From positions 6,310,001-6,374,000 of the forward strand of contig NC_060238.1 in assembly GCF_021155775.2 (NCBI RefSeq): a stretch of DNA of 64,000 bases, given 5' to 3'. A program made the translations under genes and the position numbers. Below are positions 1 to 11,650 of this stretch, piece by piece; position 1 is the first letter of the stretch; the number at the start of each line of letters is the position of its first letter. Source of the DNA: Neodiprion pinetum (lineage: Eukaryota; Arthropoda; Insecta; Hymenoptera; Diprionidae). The notes below the pieces were generated by a model. The model made no database searches and was not told where the DNA came from. It worked only from the letters and a program-made list of their open reading frames with translations.

Positions 1-479
1 GCTTTCCAACTTTTATATTCAGCGAGTCGAACGATTTTCCACTTCCATTTGACTATCGATGCATGACCGCGTGTCACGTATGCATCTTCAATTCCGACCT
101 CTCTTCCTCGATGTTACGTATAAAAAAAATTGAAAATAGTCAAGTACTGCATAGTTACTAAGATCAGAAATTTTTCGTAGGTTTGTAACGCAAAAATTTA
201 CCAAGTTACGAAGCGATAAACATCAGCTTGCCATTTATCCATTTGTTATGGTGTTTTTCTTTCCACCGATTGATTTTTGATCTTGAAATCGCGGCTGATG
301 ATGGAGATGATTGATATCGAGTATGAAGTTTTCAAATTTGAGATTTAAGAATCGTTTGGATTTAGGTAATACAAATGTGAAAGAAATTATTGGGACTGGA
401 TGAAACTTGTTAGCTGTTAGTACTACGCTCATTACGTTTCTTAAGTCAAACTTGCGAAATTTAAAGCAATTCACTCAAA
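1..479. other. AT-rich stretch, nothing recognised
   Basis: No repeat, RNA gene or coding pattern stands out. Short open frames on both strands here have ordinary non-coding composition and no domain I can name. Confidence 0.5.
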
Positions 480-705
480 AACTCGGTCACTCTAAATTTA
501 TGGATCTTAATTTCAGATTCGTTATCAGCGACCCAAGAAGCCTCCAGATGTTCTATGTTTTGACAAAACGACACAACTCCTTTTATTTTCGTCAGTCATA
601 TCGGATTTGCTACTTGGAATTTTCAACTTTTGAGTTGAGGTTCCAAGTCAGCTACTTCAAAATTTCCCGATTTTCAAACTTCGAGTCGATCAATGAGTTG
701 AGGAA
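480..705 (-). repeat. Dispersed ATGGCG-family repeat, copy 1 (diverged)
   Basis: Around 510-570 the plus strand carries the words GATTCGTTATCAGCGACCC and GCCTCCAGATGTTCTAT. They match, with changes, the plus strand at 8115-8165 and the reverse strand of 4530-4630. Read on the minus strand the shared order is a GGGTCGCTGATAACGAATC-like word followed by an AT-rich spacer. The tail (590-700) has a further TCATATCGGATT word like the GCCAT-GGATT part of the other copies. The family resembles an old dispersed repeat I associate with insect genomes. The limits are approximate because the ends have decayed, and an open frame of about 113 codons across this region is read-through of the repeat. Confidence 0.5.
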
Positions 706-3095
706 TAATTTAAACCCCGAAATGGTGAATAAACTGCAGCTTTTCTGAATCGCATAAATTCGTGAATATAGGGGTGGAAGAAACTTCACTTGCACTTTAC
801 TATATCAATTCATTTTCTATTCACCCTGTTCAATATGCCTATTGCTTATAGTGTACTTGAATTTTGCTGTTGAAGATTCGCGCGTCTGCTGGATAATAAT
901 GATTCACTTTATCGATTTTCGCTCATATTTATGTGCCCATCTATTGATTGTGACCTACGCGACACTCGCAGATTATTGTTTTCTTTTTCCATCTCGATGC
1001 AATAAAACTTCCATTAGCCCGTAAAAGATTGTTTATTACTTACGCAGAGACAGCAGCTTCTGTCGCACGTTCTGATGACACTTAAGAAAGAACCTGTATA
1101 CCTATAAACAAAATCGTGACGCGATTTTATCAATAGATATAATTGAAGGATTATCGTTGAAAAAAAGTAACGAGTGGTAAAGAAGAAAAATGGTCTCGTA
1201 GTGAAAGAGTCAGACTTGAAACCGAAATTTTCAGAGCGAACATGAAACTAGGAAAATAGATCAGAGTCATCGATCATCGTCTCATTTAATCGATGACGTT
1301 GTTCTGCTCAGAATATACAATCTCCTTGCGGAAAACCATAATTTCGTGCAGTTTGTAACAGTAATAAGTTGACAGATAGGAAAAGGTCGATGAATGTTGA
1401 AATACGTGGAGTACATTGTTTGGAGAAGGTGAATTTAAGACCCTCGTGTAACTTCAAGACTTGAAATTCAGATATTATTGCAATCAGGTTCTATAATGCA
1501 TTGGATTGGATATAAGTCACGAAACGAATTGTTTGGATCTTAATTTTCTCATCGGTGTTTGAAGTTTTTTTCTTGTACTTAGAATTGACCAAGTTTTTAT
1601 TGTTTTTGGGAATTCTTTTCATGCCAAGCATCCTGAAATATGGATAAATGCGAGCCCATGCTTGATACGATACTGGTGATAAATGTTTCGTCGTATACGG
1701 CCTCAAAGTGTTCAAATATTGCCGGGTGCATAAGTGACTATAAAATGTTTGATTTCGTTCCATCAACCGACACTCTGACGACAGGAAAATGAAAACTTTG
1801 ACGATCGTCAACGCACATTTATAGTGATGTATAACGCACGTTCAGTACGACCACTCCGAATCCTTCTACCATGAAATATTTATGATCGATGTCGTAACAA
1901 CGTACTCGATTTTTTACACATTCCCTCGTATGCTTCGGTTGTATGAGAAAGAAACTTCTAGAAATCACGAAAATACCGTTTTATTCCGAAATAGCTATCG
2001 CTTGGGGGTCTGATCCCAGAATCCAAAGGATCATAAAACATAATCCTAACGAGATTCTTGAGCAATTGATTAAAAGGCGACGCGATTAACGTATTGGAAG
2101 AAAAGAAAATTCCCCTGGATTCGTTTCAATTAGGTTTATACTTCAATACGGTCAAACACGTGATTCGTAAGTTTCACCGTATTTAACAATTTTTTTTTTT
2201 TTACTTTCACCGGACGATCGATAAGCCCAACGGATTATTCCAATGAAGGCAGTATCTTTGAAATTTAAAATTCAAGTTTCCGGACACACGTTGGCCTAAC
2301 GTATACTATCCCTCATGGTTTATTTATACTTCGTGACCTACGCAAGATACTAATATAATAGCAGGAATGTAGTTCAGGACGATAATAAACATGTGGCTTC
2401 CCTTAATCAATGTACCTCCACTATAGTTCCTGTCATATTGTAGCAAAATTTCAATTCATACGTATTGTGTTATTTCAAACATATATCTTCCAAAGCGATA
2501 CACTAGTTTATTGTTAGTTCATACTTTAGGACCTAAAATATGAGTTTCATTGAATAGTTCCACTAACTGAAAAGTTTGTTTTATGCTAAGAAAAAATGTT
2601 CCGTTGCAGTAATGGTAGACACTTACCAAAACTGATTATCCATTTATATCATTTTTCGAAGTCAGCCGCATTTTTTTGATGGGTTGTAGTGCCAGTTAGT
2701 TGACACAGTGATATTCAAACACAATAATGCGATATTGACATTAATAGCTCATGTTTTTGGTGCACCTACGTGTTAACAGACTCATAGCAAAATTGTAAAA
2801 AGTTTCTTCAGCATGAGCGCCTGATTTTTGGCAAGATTTCAACCCGAACCTAACGTATTTGGATGGATGAAACAACCAAGTCCTCCTGTAGGCTGTATAT
2901 CCATAAAAGCATCTATTACGATCTTTAAGGTACCAAAGTGCTACCAAGTACGGATCTTGGGTAACCCTCGGTAAGAGGTTAATATAGAAGATCAAGTACC
3001 ATTTTTTTTTTTTTTTAACATCATTACACTACTGCCTAAACGTATAATTTTCAAATCATCACAAATCCCAGATAATTGTACCACTTGGCACTTGT
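706..3095. other. AT-rich stretch, no gene seen
   Basis: It contains scattered poly-T/poly-A runs (for example 2189-2204 and 3001-3016) and a small perfect hairpin at 1266-1297 (GTCATCGAT with its reverse complement, 14-base loop). Open frames of 60-106 codons on either strand (1491-1811 and 2741-2995 minus, 842-1024 plus) show no motif I can identify. Confidence 0.45.
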
Positions 3096-3617
3096 TCAGC
3101 TGATCTTAACGTGGTCGGATCCATTCCAATAAATTGTCACTAACGATAAATCGTGATGACTTGACCCGTTTGGAAGAGAACGATAAAGAGAACTCTTGGC
3201 AACGTGATAAAAGTAAAGCGTACCGTGTAGACCAAGGAAATTGAAATGTACAGTCCACAAGAAATGGTTGTGTATCGGAGTCCGGCAGTCCGGTAATCCG
3301 GCGTCTGATGTTGTGCAGTGGACGCTGCACCTGGAGGCAGAGCATAGTAATTTCTCGCTAGTCGCACCTGCAGATTGGCACAATGTGTTCGGTACATGGA
3401 CGTGGACCATAGCCGGGGCTTCGACACGTGTGCTAATAAAAATAACAGGGTAGAGAACGTTTCTGGAACAACTGCTGAGTGAACAATGTCTCCGTGTGTA
3501 TCGACTACGTTGTGAGTCCGCCTTCAGGTATTGCCTCTGAGAAATTGCTGCACTGAACTGCGTCGCGATTTCTCTCCCGTGAAATTTCAACTGCATCGAA
3601 CTACAGCCAGGAGGCAA
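3096..3617 (-). other. Uncharacterised 173-codon open frame
   Basis: This is the longest open frame in the window. It reads from an ATG at 3617 to a stop at 3096, but I see no signal peptide, membrane segment, domain or catalytic motif. The residue mix is rich in Ser, Cys, His and Arg, as random frames in moderately GC-rich DNA often are. Other frames overlap it on both strands (3241-3453 and 3531-3785 plus; 3106-3345 and 3140-3427 minus), so the openness reflects few stop words in a GC-richer patch rather than one selected frame. It ends about 215 bases before a fold-back transposon. It could be a chance frame, a decayed exon or part of an older repeat; a real gene is the least likely reading. 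Confidence 0.12.
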
Positions 3618-3833
3618 ACGCTGCTGTGTATTTCCTTCTCAGACCAATTTCCAGCTACGGTACATTTCTCTCCAATGATTAAGGACGGGTGCAATTTCGT
3701 GACGTTACATCATCCCGGGATTCTCAGATACGCGTTCAGACATCCGCTAAGCTGCAGTGCGAACTTGAAACAAAATGGACGTTGATTGATCAGGATACGT
3801 GCAGTTTCTGCAATTTTTGGATGCTTGTATCCT

Positions 3834-4448
3834 AGGGTGATCCTTATTTTGGGATTGGAAAACTTTTTATTGGGACGCACGTTGCAGGTCTGTTTCAGAT
3901 CAATAAAAAAAAAAAAAATCTGTGTACAGTTTTAAGCCTCTACGACAACTGGAATACGTGCACCTAAGCTTCGAAAGTTTTAGATGTGAAATACATGTAT
4001 TTTTTATAACAAGTTATTTCGTTTTGTATGACATACGTCTAAATTAAGGGACTGATCCGAAACTTGTCACAGCTTTTGCTTATGATGATAGGAAGAAACT
4101 CTGAAACTTTCAAAATTTCATCCTAATTTTATAATGTATTTCTCTTTATATATAAGCTTCATAACATACATTTTTATTAGTCTTTATATGCAAGGGAACA
4201 TTGATCGTAAAATTTTGAAATTTTTATGGTTTCTTCCTAACATTTTAAGCAACAACTCTGCCAAGTTTCAAATCGGTTTCTCAATTTATACCAAAGACAG
4301 ACGAAACTGAATAACTGTTTATAAAAACTAAATGTATTTTACATTTAAAACTTTCGGAGCTTAGCAGCACGTGTTCCAGTTGACCTAGAGCATTAAGTCT
4401 TCATACAGAGTTTCTTTTCTTGTTCAACCCCCAAATAAGGACCACCCT
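3834..4448. mobile_element. Fold-back transposon with AGGGTG...CACCCT ends (family A)
   Basis: The two halves are imperfect reverse complements over most of their length. The left arm starts AGGGTGATCCTTATTTTGGG and the right arm, read on the minus strand, starts AGGGTGGTCCTTATTTGGGG. Inside, matched words include ACTGGAATACGTGC / ACTGGAACACGTGC, CTAAGCTTCGAAAGTTTTA / CTAAGCTCCGAAAGTTTTA, and ATAGGAAGAAAC / TTAGGAAGAAAC. The arms are about 260-290 bases each with a short AT-rich centre near 4125-4190. No transposase is encoded, so it is a non-autonomous MITE-like or fold-back element. No clear target-site duplication is visible. A truncated relative lies at 22194-22295, and the right end at 27747 uses a similar end sequence. 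Confidence 0.8.
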
Positions 4449-4498
4449 GATGTATTTATGTGGCAAAACAAAGTCGGTTATTTAGGTACCCATTTCGG

Positions 4499-4700
4499 GT
4501 GTATATTCTTCATTACGTCCAATTGACTCGAAATTTGGTAGTAGGAGAGTTTTGACCACGCTTATTGCGAATCTGAGTTCAATATTCGGCAATTCACAAT
4601 GGCGAGATTAACATGGCTGACAACAAAGCAAGACATCGTTTTATTTAGATGAAATTTGGTACCCTGAGGTTTCTAAGGTTCATGATGACAAATTCGACAA
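4499..4700 (+). repeat. Dispersed ATGGCG-family repeat, copy 2
   Basis: In this orientation the order is GAAATTTGGTA, then a GTTTTGACCACGCTTATTGCGAATCTGA-like block, then AATTCACAATGGCGAGATT, then ACATGGCTGACA. The same order occurs on the minus strand at 8060-8165 and, more decayed, at 480-570. The GAAATTTGGTA word recurs about 120 bases on at 4650 followed by a second GAGGTTTCTAAGGTTCATGATGACAAATTCGA-like block, so the family probably has an internal period of about 120 bases. No protein is encoded. Confidence 0.5.
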
Positions 4701-5544
4701 TGAAGGAAAAAATTGAGAAATTTGAAAAAGTTGAGTCTTTGAATCAGCTATTAGCAATGAATTGATACTTGGACACGTGATCGGAAGGTCTTTAAAATCC
4801 CCAGGGGTTTCTCGTATTTTTGACCTTTACATTTCAACTGTCTTTTGAAACTGCCAACTTGTTAGGAGTGATTAGAATTTGTGAAATTTTGCCTCGATTG
4901 CCAAAAAATGATATTATCGTACGAGCTTACATACCGCTTGCCCCAACACTCCCCAACCTCTTGAACAGTAACTGCTAGTCTTGCGTATAATTCGCTCATG
5001 TATAACGAAACATTATTGTTAGCGACTCCCGCCTTTATTGCATTTTATTATAAATGAATACTATCAGCCAATCTCGTATAATATGCCTGACAAATTTAAT
5101 GGGGCAACCTGTCGACGGATAAAAAACCGAGGATGGTAAGTGAGACAAGAAGGAGGCGTAAAGCAAGACAGGGTGGTTATTGTGTCTCAGTTACTCGTCG
5201 TGCTTTCTGCCGAATAATGATTCAATTACGAGTATGACATGAAAAATAATTGCAAACAATAAACTGCAAGCATTGCCTCACGTTTTTTTAATACTGCGGC
5301 AAGGGAGTCAATTTCTTCAACAGCATTTCTTTTTATATTCTTTCTTTCTTCTATTTCCCAAACCATCCAAACATGTATCGATGTATTTGAAAAACAACCG
5401 ACGCATATTTTACACAAAACTATACGTTTGATTTTTATTTACCCGCCGGTTGACAGGCAGAGCAAATTTTTATTTTTTTTCTCTACCGTACTTCTGTGAT
5501 CCCCGATTATTTTCCGGTTCCGGTTACAGTAACCTAGCTTTATG
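4701..5544. other. No feature recognised
   Basis: Mixed AT-rich sequence. It holds a cytosine-rich word near 4938-4960 and a GACAGGGTGG word at 5168. Open frames of up to 63 codons only. Confidence 0.4.
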
Positions 5545-5604
5545 TCAGCCCACTTATCAGCGGGATCGAACGGATGCAGAAATGTTTCAATAGCCGTCAG
5601 TTCC
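5545..5604. repeat. 60-bp word, copy 1 of a direct pair (partner 7511-7570)
   Basis: The block shares CACTTATCAGCGG, GGATG and AGAAATGTTTCAATAG exactly with 7511-7570, with about eleven differences over 56 aligned bases, most of them C/T or G/A changes. It contains CTGATAAG on the minus strand, a consensus GATA-factor site. Read on the minus strand the block also stays in frame as ETFLHPF...ADKWAD within an 89-codon open frame (5439-5708), and many of the differences from the partner fall in third codon positions. The partner frame has a stop, so both copies cannot be the same intact exon. Candidates are a duplicated regulatory element, a decayed duplicated exon, or a repeat whose C residues have mutated. 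Confidence 0.55.
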
Positions 5605-6969
5605 AGCACAGCACTGTCTGCTGCTGCTGTTGTGCAGTGAGATGAACGCTCTGGTATTGGTAGCCGGAGAATTTCCACCCCCCCCGGCAAACAGGAATCG
5701 ATATTCATATTTATCGCAGCTCGGGTACATAACGGAGGTAAAAAAAGATAATCGAAAGTCGTTGCCAGAGAGAAGCAATCTTGTCGGATAACGTTGCCGG
5801 CAGCATGTTTTATACGTACTGTATAACTCGGAAAATCATCTCAAAGTTCTTATACATATCATTTCGGTCGTATTAGTTATTTAGCTGCATGTTGCTTTTT
5901 CGTGCGTTTATTAATTTTCAAGAATTTTTTAACACGTTTTTTAACGGTCATTACAAAACGTGGTTAAATCATCTTGGTTTCAATTTTTTTACAACAAGCT
6001 TTTTTTGTATCTACACGTTGACAAATTATTGATATTTCTTTTGTTTTTTTTTATCGGTCAAAACTTGAAACGTGCGTATCGAAACATTGTTTACCACGAT
6101 ACGACCGAGGAAAAATTCAGGCATAGAGAATTTTTGATAAATCTTTTGCTTCACGAAACGTTATTATTTTAGTTATAATACTATTTTGCGGGTAACTTAA
6201 TTTTCTGAAGAGTTATGTGTGAACTGGTGTACTTTATTTTTGACGTCTGTGTAAGCAAAAAAAAAAAAAATAAATAAACCAACTGTTGGTAAAAGTTTAG
6301 TCCCGGAACTAGTTCAATGAATCACTAGCACCAGCTCGTAACTGAAAATTTTTTAATTAGCTCGTCCTCGTTTGAGTAGCTGATCATGTTTTTATCAAAC
6401 AGAAGACGTGATTAAAAGTTAAACCAGAGTACGAAGTATTTACACCTTGTTCATCTTCAATATACAAATATAATTAATTATGCTATTGAGGAAAATCAAT
6501 CAAGGCAGATGACGAAATTGCATGCCTTCGGCATTCGCATTCGGCGAATTTTATGTGAATTCAGAAATACGTTTTCATTAAAACATTACTTGAGAAAGAT
6601 GAAATAAGTCAATTATTCCTGGATGCATATCATGTTTGAGATAATCACCGTCCGCACAACGGGTCGAACAAAGGAACTGATTTCACAAATATGCCCGGTA
6701 AGTATTCACGAAAATTATTCTCATGTCGATATTATATTTTAAATAATATCGAATACAGTGTGAATAAAAATTGAACGTAGAAACTCAATATTTCAAACAG
6801 ATGGAAAAACATTAGTTAATGTTAATATCCACGAAAGAGAGTGTTCGAAGTAGTAGGATTTCTTGAATGCAATACAGATTACAGAAATTCTTATTATTCC
6901 CAGAGATAACACTATTTACCAAACAAAACAAATGAAGGGTGAAAATAGTACGGAAAGATTTTTGCTGTA
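5605..6969. other. AT-rich stretch, no gene seen
   Basis: It includes a run of nine C at about 5676-5684, several poly-A/T runs (for example 6257-6271), and an AT-rich block around 5930-6180 with a 70-codon open frame that has no recognisable motif. Confidence 0.4.
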
Positions 6970-7395
6970 CACCGAGAAAAATTTTATTTGTTATAATAAC
7001 TAGAACAAAACAGTAAAACAGATGTTAACATGAACTGTTTGAATATTGTTGGAATTACGAAAAACGAGGTACGCGTAAACATTTTGCGCTATCGTCGATC
7101 CTTTTTTGGTAATTGCAACGCAAAATCAGTTTGTAAGGTTTACTCTACTTTTTCGGTTAAACAAGGCTTTAACGTCAATTTATCGTTGCGCAAGCATTAA
7201 ATTTTCGCAACAGTTGCAAGAAAATATAGTAACAGTGATCGTAATAAGAAAGAATAGTAACGGATACTAGACTTTCCGGTAACAACTAGAAAACTAATTT
7301 TCATTTTTTACTTGGAACTATATTTTTCGATTGCGATAAAAAAAGAAAATAGTTAAGGACTGAGCGGTAACCGGAACTAAAAATTTCTCTCAGTG
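6970..7395 (+). mobile_element. 430-bp MITE family B, copy 1
   Basis: The ends are inverted: CACCGAGAAAAATTTTA at the left and, on the minus strand, CACTGAGAGAAATTTTTAG at the right. The element is flanked by TA on both sides (6968-6969 and 7396-7397), as for Tc1/mariner-type insertions. The interior matches 29550-29979 almost throughout in the same orientation and 53647-54073 and 55602-56032 in reverse. Shared words include TTTGAATATTGTTGGAATTA, ACGAAAAACGAGGTACGC, AACGCAAAATCAGTTT and GCATTAAATTTTCGCAAC. No coding capacity is seen, so mobilisation would need a transposase from elsewhere. Confidence 0.88.
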
Positions 7396-7429
7396 TACGT
7401 CTGATTTCCTGGTAAGTATTTATTCCTAC

Positions 7430-7740
7430 CTGCGACCGTATCTTCACTATTCGCTATCTATTGACATTTTTCTCCGAGGTATTCTCCCGGCGTAACGGTG
7501 ATCCGGGCATCGGCTCACTTATCAGCGGTGCCAAATGGATGTAGAAATGTTTCAATAGTCATTAGCTCCGGGGTATATAGCGGTACTTGGAGCATCGCGG
7601 TTGGCGGTGTACTTCACAGCTAGGTGTTATCGCGGCGTGCAGGGCGGGTCCATCGCTTAACTTTTATCGGCTCGTCCCCCGAGCCAATATAGCGGTTAAT
7701 CTCGTGCGATAAATTATCGCGGACCGCAGCCATTACTACT
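7430..7740. promoter_or_regulatory. Candidate regulatory island with clustered TATC/GATA words
   Basis: The stretch is richer in G+C than its surroundings and carries repeated TATC or GATA words: CTATCTATTG, CTTATCAGCGG, TTATCGCGG, TTTTATCGG, and a perfect palindrome GCGATAAATTATCGC at 7706-7720. The second copy of the duplicated 60-bp word lies inside it at 7511-7570. This pattern would fit a GATA-type enhancer, but the assignment is inference from motifs only and no promoter is apparent. Confidence 0.25.
7511..7570. repeat. 60-bp word, copy 2 of a direct pair (partner 5545-5604)
   Basis: Same orientation as the first copy and about 1.97 kb away. The minus-strand frame ETFLHPF-GTADK is kept up to a stop where the first copy has Trp. 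It keeps the CTGATAAG word. Confidence 0.55.
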
Positions 7741-7989
7741 TAATCGGATTCGAATAGTTTGCTTTAATTGAATCAGCGTCAAGCATTGTACATTATATAC
7801 CATGCACCGTGGTCAGATCAAGACGCTTGTCTAGTCTTCGTATCCTATGATTTTTCATTCATCATCTCAACCCTTTGAAGCATACATTTTTCTCTGCAGT
7901 CAAATTTCGTGAAACTGGGTATAAAAGGGGCCTCAAGGTCGCGAGTTGCAAAAATGGGGTCAGATGTGAGAAATTTAAAAAATTCAAAG

Positions 7990-8175
7990 TGGGTGATCTG
8001 ATGTGGTGGACTAAAAATGTAGAAGTGATCGAAACGACTCGACGATTCACACTCAGGGGTTTTTTGAGTCACCGAGTACGAAGGGATCCGCCATTTATAA
8101 TTTAAAAATTCTGACATTGGATTCGTTTTCACCGACCCCAAAAACACCAGATTGCCGAGTTCCACTTTTACAGTC
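7990..8175 (-). repeat. Dispersed ATGGCG-family repeat, copy 3
   Basis: On the minus strand the order is GTGTTTTTGGGGTCGG, then ACGAATCCAATGTCAGAATT, then AAATGGCGGATCCC. This matches copy 2 (4530-4630) and the core of copy 1. A 160-codon minus-strand open frame (7845-8327) spans it, and part of that frame is translated repeat. Its product shows no domain, so I do not call a gene there. Confidence 0.55.
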
Positions 8176-8737
8176 CCCATAATCTTTCTGCAATTACATT
8201 TATTCTCTAAAAACAAGCATTTACCAAGCTTTGATAATAGTCGGAAAAAGTTGCATTTTACTCGATTGGTAAGGACTGACTGAAGCATTCTCTTAAAGAC
8301 ACGTGACAATCCGATTTTATCGACCAAGATGATTTAATCTCATTTTTCGTCGTCATTACTGAACTAACGAATAGTTTTTGATCAAATTTTCGAGACAAAA
8401 TTGCTTCTCGATTGCAGAATTAGGAATAATCATTGGTACTCTGTAAACTCCCCGAAAAATGTATCGTTTTCTACCATGTGATACTATTTCCCAATTCTCG
8501 AATTTTCGAGGCAATGAAGTCTACGACCCAGAGGCTTTCCACCGTTCTGAAAATGAGTAGAAGTAAAAGCTTCCGACCGACTATTCTCATATGATATTCA
8601 GTCCCTGAAAGCAGAGCTACAATTCATAGTAATTTTGCGATGTCTTTTTTTTTTCATAATTATCCTGGTATTGATGATTCGTTGAATTTACACGATGGAA
8701 AGGCAACGTCCCGCAGAAATTTGAAGAAATATCATTC
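8176..8737. other. No feature recognised
   Basis: AT-rich sequence with a poly-T run near 8645-8655. The upstream part of the 160-codon minus frame enters this stretch without any motif. Confidence 0.4.
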
Positions 8738-8882
8738 ACTGGTTTGCAAGTGATGACGAAAAATAAGAGTCAGCCCACTCGGTCGATAAAAAAGAACTAT
8801 CACATGGTCCTGAGTGATTACGAAGAGTAAAAATCTGTCGACTCGATCGATAAAACTAACTATCGCATCCCCTTGATTGCCG
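8738..8882. repeat. Degenerate tandem duplication, period about 65 bp
   Basis: Two adjoining blocks share the order GAGTGATTACGAA / AAGTGATGACGAA, then TCGATAAA, then AACTATC-CAT. The two CTCG-TCGATAAAA words begin near 8779 and 8842. About 2.2 copies are present. Confidence 0.55.
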
Positions 8883-9360
8883 CCGGTATTGATCCGAAAT
8901 TCGTTTTCTCCCTCGGCGTCGCGTTCATCGGGGAGATGCTCGAGGAAGATTTTGTTTTCAGGATTGACGAAAATTAAGCCCCACGCTTGACGGCGCAGAC
9001 CGACACCTCGGCAAAGTTCAAATTTGAACGAGCCACGTCGGTGAAGGGTTGAAACGCGCTCAGGCGTTCCTCGACTTTGTCGTCATTTCAGGATCGGCGA
9101 AGGCTTCCCCAACCTTTTCACTTCGGGTCTCGTTATTCCGCGTGCAGGATCGCACGAGAGCTTTTTCACCCCTCATCTCGGTCAACGCTCAAAGATTTCG
9201 TTTAGGGTGTTGGTGTTTCATACACAGCATTTCATCCCGCGATACGCACATGTATGCATACACGTACCTACAAAATTCCACACTTCGTTTCGCCGGCACG
9301 TTTACCTTGTTAAAATTTTTGCTACATTTACGAACCAGCTAGCTCGCCTAGACGGAATCT
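8883..9360. other. GC-richer stretch without a recognised gene
   Basis: A 97-codon plus-strand frame (9049-9342) is open but has no identifiable motif. A perfect 14-base palindrome GTTCAAATTTGAAC lies at 9016-9029. Two short TTCAGGAT(T/C)GGCGAA-like words (about 8958 and 9088) suggest a small internal duplication. Confidence 0.35.
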
Positions 9361-11430
9361 GATTCGCGCGAATTGGATAATTTCTGAATCAGGCTCTCAA
9401 AATTAAAACCATAGGTCTCAGTCAGCATAAAAAACATGGAAAATTATTAACTATTTGACGATTTGCTTCTTTGTCAAGCCTCTGGATCAGCTTGATGCGG
9501 GCTTTTTTCATGTTGCCAAACTTTATTTCTTTCGTAACTCTTAACCACGGTATATTAATACGTAATGTCAAAGCTCTGAAGTATCGATCGATAAATTTTA
9601 TGATAATTTACTGAGAAACTATTGTTACCAATTTCACAATGTACTTAATATAAAAGAAAAATGACAAGTATATAATACACTTCTTTCAATGCCATGACGA
9701 TTTTATTCTAAATGGAATTTAGTAGCAAATTATTAACAAAATAAAGCAGAGAAATGCGGTTGATGACAACTTTAGTTCAAAGTTGCGTATGGTTTAATCA
9801 GTTTACAAATTTTTGTGCTCGCATTCTCTTTAGTTTGTACGAAACGTAAGTTAAAAAAAAACGAATATTTCACCAAAAACCATGCTCCGTTATTCACAAA
9901 TTCCCATATGCTTTCAACGAACTACGAAACAAGTTATCGATGCTGCAGTAAAACTTGTGAAAAACAACGTTCAATTGCTCTCATTTCACTGAAAATATTC
10001 GCAATAAAAGCAGATGTCGTTACGCGTATTATAGCAATTTCATTCCCCTAGAATTTTCGCTCTGTTTTATCACATTCAAAGAAACAGACAGCTGAATAAA
10101 CGTTATTACGTCGATAGTTGTCCAAAGACCAGCCGTTTCTGATGGCTGATGGACATATTACTGAGTTGAAAATTTCTAGTTTATCGTGCTCTCCAGTGAC
10201 AGAACAATTACGATGAATTATGATGAAACATGGCGTCTTTATTGTTCACGTGATTTCTTGTTACTTGTAGGGGAGACGGATCGTCGTTGTCACATATTCT
10301 AGTTGTCACGAGGCTTTTATCTCCGCTGCTAGATATCGGAAAAAGCCGTGCTATAGATTGAAGTTGTAATTCACCGTTTGAAACAAATGAATGTTGTTAA
10401 CTAGAATATCGTATCATACGCGGGCTCGTAGTGATTGAAAAAGTGAAATTGGACCTAATAAGTAATTATTTTTCAACTTCCAAATATATTGTTTTTCCAT
10501 TTTCTTGGCTGCATTGCAATATTTCGCAATAAGATAATCGGAAAGGCGTTTCTTGTCGCTCTCATTTGATACATGTATATGTTTTTGATATTTGAATACC
10601 ATTCTTAAACAAAATCGCGGATTCGGGAAAGTTTTCACTTGTAACAATAATTTCCCGACAACTTGCCCCATTTCGACTTTTCCGTGGTTTTATCAGTCCG
10701 CGTCAAGTTTTTCGAAATTTTTGGAGTCTTGGTTGAATTTTTCATCGTTTTTGGGGTTTTCGGAGTCCAAGTCGACTGTTTCGTGGTTACCAGGAAAAAT
10801 TAAAGTGGAGAAAAGAATCGTTGCTCAAAAATATACATCGAACCTTCGAGTTTCTCACATCAAAACAGAAACAAGAAACAAAGGTGTGAAAAAAGAATTA
10901 TTGATCATTTTTCATCAGTTCTCGTCATTTAACCACATAGGACACTCCGCCATGTATTTTGAAAATTTGAAAAACCCTATTCAGACTTGCTTTTTTAACT
11001 ACCAAGAATTTTTCGTAGGTGCGCGAAAGGTGCATCTACAGTGCCTGTATCCGAATTGAATGAAAGTTTTCCTCATAAAAATTCTGAAAATCAGAGAATA
11101 AAGAGTGTGACAAGTAGCCCCAGTCTCCCCTATATTTTGTAAAGAAAAAGACGCGTGGATTTTTGATCCTCTATGAAAAAAAAACTTTAAGATTATCAAA
11201 TCTTCAACTAGAAGCCTCAGAGAACTTGCCTAAATTTTTTCAGAATTTTTGTACCGCTTCAGGTGGCTAAAATAAAGACAAGACGCGAAAGATGTTTTCG
11301 CCATGTTTCACTTTAAAGATTCTGCAACATATGCGTATCATAGTTTCAGCCTGGCCTTCTGCTTACATACACGTAATATTACATAATTTCCAGAAATCGG
11401 TTTTCGTTTTTCAATTCGTTTTTCAGTGGT
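9361..11430. other. AT-rich stretch, no gene seen
   Basis: Open frames reach 155 codons at 10592-11059 plus, but they are Phe/Ser/Lys-rich with no motif. The 10660-10800 part shows a loose reiteration of GAATTTTTGG/GAGTC-like words without a clean period. Confidence 0.4.
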
Positions 11431-11650
11431 TCAATTCTGCGTTGGTTCGTCAAGTTTTGAGACTCAGCCACGTGTCGCCGGCAGGCAGCGATTCCATATT
11501 TCAATGTTATCACTCGCGCCAAGAGTTACGGGTGGGGTTTGGGTTTGCCGGGTCCCGGGCGCAAATAATTACGTCTATACACAGGCTCTTCATACGAAAG
11601 CCGTAGCGCTTCCCCGGGAACCATGGCTGCGTAAAATTAATGTCATCTAA
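11431..11650. other. GC-richer patch with a CACGTG word
   Basis: This patch contains a CACGTG E-box (about 11470) and GGGTCCCGGGC. Two plus-strand frames cross it (11292-11606 and 11426-11650), neither with a recognisable domain. It may be conserved non-coding sequence; no direct evidence. Confidence 0.2.

Noticed and set aside
7845..8327. 160-codon minus-strand open frame
   Set aside because: It crosses a dispersed ATGGCG-family repeat and the product has no recognisable domain.
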